Origin: Prevotella sp. UBA1378
GTDB taxonomy: Bacteria > Bacteroidota > Bacteroidia > Bacteroidales > Bacteroidaceae
Direction: 5' to 3'
DNA: 7,570 bases
NCBI GenBank assembly: GCA_002305505.1
Contig: DBRC01000033.1
Coordinates: 1 to 7,570 of the forward strand
The notes beneath the pieces are model-generated. The model made no database searches. It was not told the DNA's origin and saw nothing but the letters and a program-made list of their open reading frames with translations. This document shows, in pieces, positions 5,283-7,570 of this stretch. The position numbers and the translations under genes are program-made. Numbering within the stretch: the stretch's first letter is position 1; every line of letters begins with the position of its first letter.

Positions 5283-7481
5283 ATGAAGAAAGTACTTATT
5301 ATCACGGCATTACTCCTCCAGGCGGCATCGTGGGCAATGGCCGTACAGGTGGTGGTGCAAACCAAGAACATCTCGATGGTGATTAACGCCGACAACGGCA
5401 AACGGCCCGAATACGTCTACTTCGGAAGCCGGCTGGACGGCAGAGACCTTGCCGGCCTGCAACGGCCGCAGGGAGGGCGCATGGACGTCTACCCTGCCTA
5501 CGGACTGAACCCGCAGGCCGAGGCGGCCCTTGCGGTGCGGCATGCCGACGGCAACCTCTCGACGGCACTGCTGGTGACCGGCGTAGACACGAAGGCGGAA
5601 CAGGGGAGCACCCTGACAACCATCCACCTGAAGGACCCCGTATACCCCACGGCTGTCGATCTGTGCTACCGCAGCTACAACGACGTGGACATGATAGAGG
5701 CATGGGCCGAAATCACCAACACAGGGAAGGCCGCCGTAACGCTGACGCAGTTTGCATCGGCCTGCCTGCCCATCCGCCGCGGCCGCGTGTGGCTGAGCCA
5801 TCTCTACGGCTCATGGGGCAACGAGGCCAGGCTCGCGGAGGAACCGCTCGGGCCGGGACAAAAGGTGATAAAGAACAAGGACGGCACACGCAACTCGCAT
5901 ACCGACCATGCGGAGGTGATGTTCTCGCTCGACGGACAGCCGCGCGAGAACACTGGCGACGTAATCGGTGCAGCCCTCTGTTACCCGGGCAATTATAAGC
6001 TGAAGATAGATACCGACGATACAGAATACCACTACTTCTTCGCCGGCATCAACGAGGAAAACTCGGAGTACCACCTGAAGAAAGGCGAACGGTTCGTAAC
6101 GCCACCACTCGCCCTTACGTTCTCGAAGGAAGGACTGAGCGGCGCCTCGCGCAACTTCCACAAATGGGGGCGGAAATACAAACTGATGAACGGAGGGAAG
6201 GAGCGCAAGATACTGCTCAACTCGTGGGAAGGCGTATACTTCGACATCAACCAGCAAGGCATGGACCAGATGATGGGCGACATCGCGGCCATGGGCGGCG
6301 AGCTCTTCGTGATGGACGACGGATGGTTCGGCGGGAAATATCCGCGCAAGACCGACAACTCGGCGCTGGGCGACTGGACAGTGGACCGGGAGAAACTGCC
6401 CGACGGCATCGAAGGGCTGTTGCGCGATGCCAAGAAACACGGCATCAAGTTCGGCATCTGGATTGAGCCGGAAATGACCAACACCAAGAGCGAACTATAC
6501 GAGCAGCATCCCGACTGGGTACTGAAGTCGCCCCGGCGCGAACCAGTGACGGGGCGCGGAGGCACGCAGCTCGTGCTCGACATGGGCAACCCTGCGGTGC
6601 AAGACTTCTGCTTCAAGGTGGTGGACGACCTGATGACCAAGTACCCCGAAATCGACTACATCAAATGGGATGCCAACATGCCCGTGCAAAACCATGGCTC
6701 GCAATACCTGCCGATGGCAGACCAAAGCCACCTGTACATTGCCTACCACCGCGGCTTCGAGAGCGTCTGCCGCCGCATACGCGCCAAATATCCCGACCTC
6801 ACCATCCAGGCCTGTGCCAGCGGAGGCGGCCGCGCCAACTGGGGCGTACTGCCTTATTTCGACGAGTTCTGGGTGAGCGACAACACCGACGCCCTGCAGC
6901 GCATCTACATGCAGTGGGGCACGAGCTATTTCTTCCCGGCCATCGCCATGGCCAGCCATATCTCGGCGGCGCCCAACCACACCGTATACCGCACTACCTC
7001 GCTCAAGATGCGCATCGACGTGGCCATGAGCGGACGCCTCGGCATGGAGATACAACCGAAGAACATGACGCCCGGGGAGAAGGAACTGTGCAGGAAGGCC
7101 ATCGCCGAATACAAGCTGATAAGGCCGGTGGTGCAGTTCGGCGACATCTACCGCCTGCTCTCGCCTTACGACAACAAGGGCCTGGCCTCGCTGATGTACG
7201 TAAGCGAAGGAAAAGACAAGGCTGTGTTTTTTTGGTGGAAGACGGAACAGTTCCAGAACGAGCACCTGCCCCGCGTGAAAATGGCCGGGCTCGAGGCCGG
7301 CCGCATGTACAAGATACATGAGCTCAACCGTATCGACAACCGTCCGCTCGACTGCGAAGGCAAGTCGTACAGTGGCCGCTACCTGATGAACCACGGCCTT
7401 GAAATGCCCTATACACACAGCGTAGACTGGGACAAGAAGACCAACTGGTCGAGCCGGGTACTGAGTTTAGAGGCTGAGTGA
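5283..7481 (+). CDS. Exported GH36 alpha-galactosidase
   Basis: This 732-residue retaining alpha-galactosidase of family GH36 removes terminal alpha-linked galactose from oligosaccharides or polysaccharide side chains. Its length is normal for the family. Residues 1-20 are a type I signal peptide (AMA|VQ) with no lipobox, which predicts a periplasmic location. The N-terminal beta-supersandwich covers about 21-290, the TIM barrel about 300-640, and a small C-terminal beta domain the remainder. Barrel landmarks are LFVMDDGWFG (341-350), GIWIEPEM (391-398), YIKWD with the nucleophile D463, CASGGGR (511-517), and SDNTDA, where D533 is the likely acid/base. The usual KWDMNR motif is replaced by KWDANMP, as I recall for Bacteroides GH36 proteins, so activity is expected. 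It faces away from the esterase-GH98 operon across a shared control region and lacks their C-terminal modules. An exact specificity (alpha-1,6, alpha-1,3 or alpha-1,2 galactose) cannot be assigned. Raffinose-synthase-type activity is unlikely. Confidence 0.92.
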   Translation: MKKVLIITALLLQAASWAMAVQVVVQTKNISMVINADNGKRPEYVYFGSRLDGRDLAGLQRPQGGRMDVYPAYGLNPQAEAALAVRHADGNLSTALLVTGVDTKAEQGSTLTTIHLKDPVYPTAVDLCYRSYNDVDMIEAWAEITNTGKAAVTLTQFASACLPIRRGRVWLSHLYGSWGNEARLAEEPLGPGQKVIKNKDGTRNSHTDHAEVMFSLDGQPRENTGDVIGAALCYPGNYKLKIDTDDTEYHYFFAGINEENSEYHLKKGERFVTPPLALTFSKEGLSGASRNFHKWGRKYKLMNGGKERKILLNSWEGVYFDINQQGMDQMMGDIAAMGGELFVMDDGWFGGKYPRKTDNSALGDWTVDREKLPDGIEGLLRDAKKHGIKFGIWIEPEMTNTKSELYEQHPDWVLKSPRREPVTGRGGTQLVLDMGNPAVQDFCFKVVDDLMTKYPEIDYIKWDANMPVQNHGSQYLPMADQSHLYIAYHRGFESVCRRIRAKYPDLTIQACASGGGRANWGVLPYFDEFWVSDNTDALQRIYMQWGTSYFFPAIAMASHISAAPNHTVYRTTSLKMRIDVAMSGRLGMEIQPKNMTPGEKELCRKAIAEYKLIRPVVQFGDIYRLLSPYDNKGLASLMYVSEGKDKAVFFWWKTEQFQNEHLPRVKMAGLEAGRMYKIHELNRIDNRPLDCEGKSYSGRYLMNHGLEMPYTHSVDWDKKTNWSSRVLSLEAE

Positions 7482-7538
7482 GCCCCGATAGGCCGCACCT
7501 ATAGTGCTGTGGGCGGAACGACAGCCATCGCGCCAAAA
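7482..7538. other. Spacer after GH36, no clear terminator
   Basis: Only weak pairings are visible: GGCT/AGCC around the stop codon (7472-7484) and CCGC/GCGG (7493-7516). Neither is followed by a T-run. Transcription may continue into a gene beyond the window, or the terminator lies outside. No reading frame of note starts here. Confidence 0.4.
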
Positions 7539-7570
7539 AGATTTATTGCAATATTTCCGAGATTTATTGC
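7539..7570. repeat. Direct repeat, 11 bp with 21-bp period, cut by window edge
   Basis: AGATTTATTGC occurs at 7539-7549 and again at 7560-7570, exactly 21 bases apart, in an abruptly AT-rich stretch after the GC-rich GH36 gene. Between them is a perfect 10-bp palindrome, TATTGCAATA (7544-7553). The second copy ends on the last base of the window, so the array may continue. It could be the start of a short tandem repeat or a pair of regulator sites on the same face of the helix upstream of the next gene. Confidence 0.5.

Noticed and set aside
5068..5286. 72-codon plus-strand frame in the intergenic region, with its stop overlapping the GH36 start (ATGA)
   Set aside because: The overlap looked like a leader peptide. 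However, the frame spans the predicted GH36 -7 box, so it would not be on that mRNA, and the peptide has no signal, repeat or typical leader character.
5102..5401. 99-codon minus-strand frame overlapping the GH36 start
   Set aside because: It is antisense to the GH36 signal peptide and runs through the promoter region, with no coding-like composition.
6495..7418. 307-codon minus-strand open frame opposite the GH36
   Set aside because: It covers the strongly conserved GH36 barrel in antisense, is rich in Val, His and Ala as expected from complemented codons, and has no promoter or motif.
7472..7516. Possible terminator hairpins after GH36
   Set aside because: Stems are only 4 bp with mismatches, and no T-run follows on the plus strand.
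1..7570. tRNA, rRNA, CRISPR array, insertion sequence or phage module
   Set aside because: No cloverleaf, rRNA segment, regularly spaced repeats, transposase or phage motif was found. Three long genes and their control regions account for nearly all bases.

Overview
The window reads as a fragment of a Bacteroidales (Bacteroidota) chromosome devoted to glycan breakdown. The evidence for the phylum is indirect but consistent. It includes Bacteroidota-type promoters (TTTG at -33, TAnnTTTG at -7), no recognisable Shine-Dalgarno sequence before any gene, three exported carbohydrate-active enzymes whose closest remembered relatives are Bacteroides/Prevotella proteins, and C-terminal tails of the kind common in Prevotella and Bacteroides secreted enzymes. 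The coding DNA is clearly GC-rich, while both window ends and the intergenic space are AT-richer. The genus cannot be fixed from this sequence.

Layout: an 11-bp stem-loop at the left edge probably ends a two-gene operon on the minus strand. In transcription order the operon is a CE1-type alpha/beta-hydrolase esterase (5000 to 3252), then a GH98 endo-glycosidase (3248 to 96), with three bases between stop and start. From 5001 to 5282 lies a 282-base divergent control region. It holds a well-spaced minus-strand promoter for the operon, a plus-strand -7 element for the next gene, and a 7-bp dyad almost exactly midway between them. On the plus strand follows a GH36 alpha-galactosidase (5283 to 7481). 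The last 89 bases contain an 11-bp direct repeat with 21-bp periodicity that runs into the window edge. No RNA gene, insertion sequence or CRISPR array was seen.

How the genes may work together: GH98 enzymes cut internal linkages, either endo-beta-1,4-galactosidic bonds in blood-group glycans or, in gut Bacteroides, beta-1,4-xylan backbones of highly decorated arabinoxylan. A CE1-like esterase (feruloyl/acetyl type) and an alpha-galactosidase beside a GH98 fit best with a heavily substituted cereal glucuronoarabinoxylan carrying ester and galactose side groups. Blood-group or mucin glycans remain an alternative. All three proteins have a type I signal peptide and no lipobox. The esterase and the GH98 end in a homologous ~165-residue beta-sandwich module plus a sorting-like tail, and the GH36 has neither. 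This suggests that the first two act together outside the cell or on its surface, and that the galactosidase acts on imported oligosaccharides in the periplasm. No SusC/SusD pair or regulator gene is present, so the window is probably only part of a larger utilisation locus.

Most worth checking are the shared, unassigned beta-sandwich module in the two operon enzymes, the divergent control region with its central dyad, and the phased repeats at the right edge.
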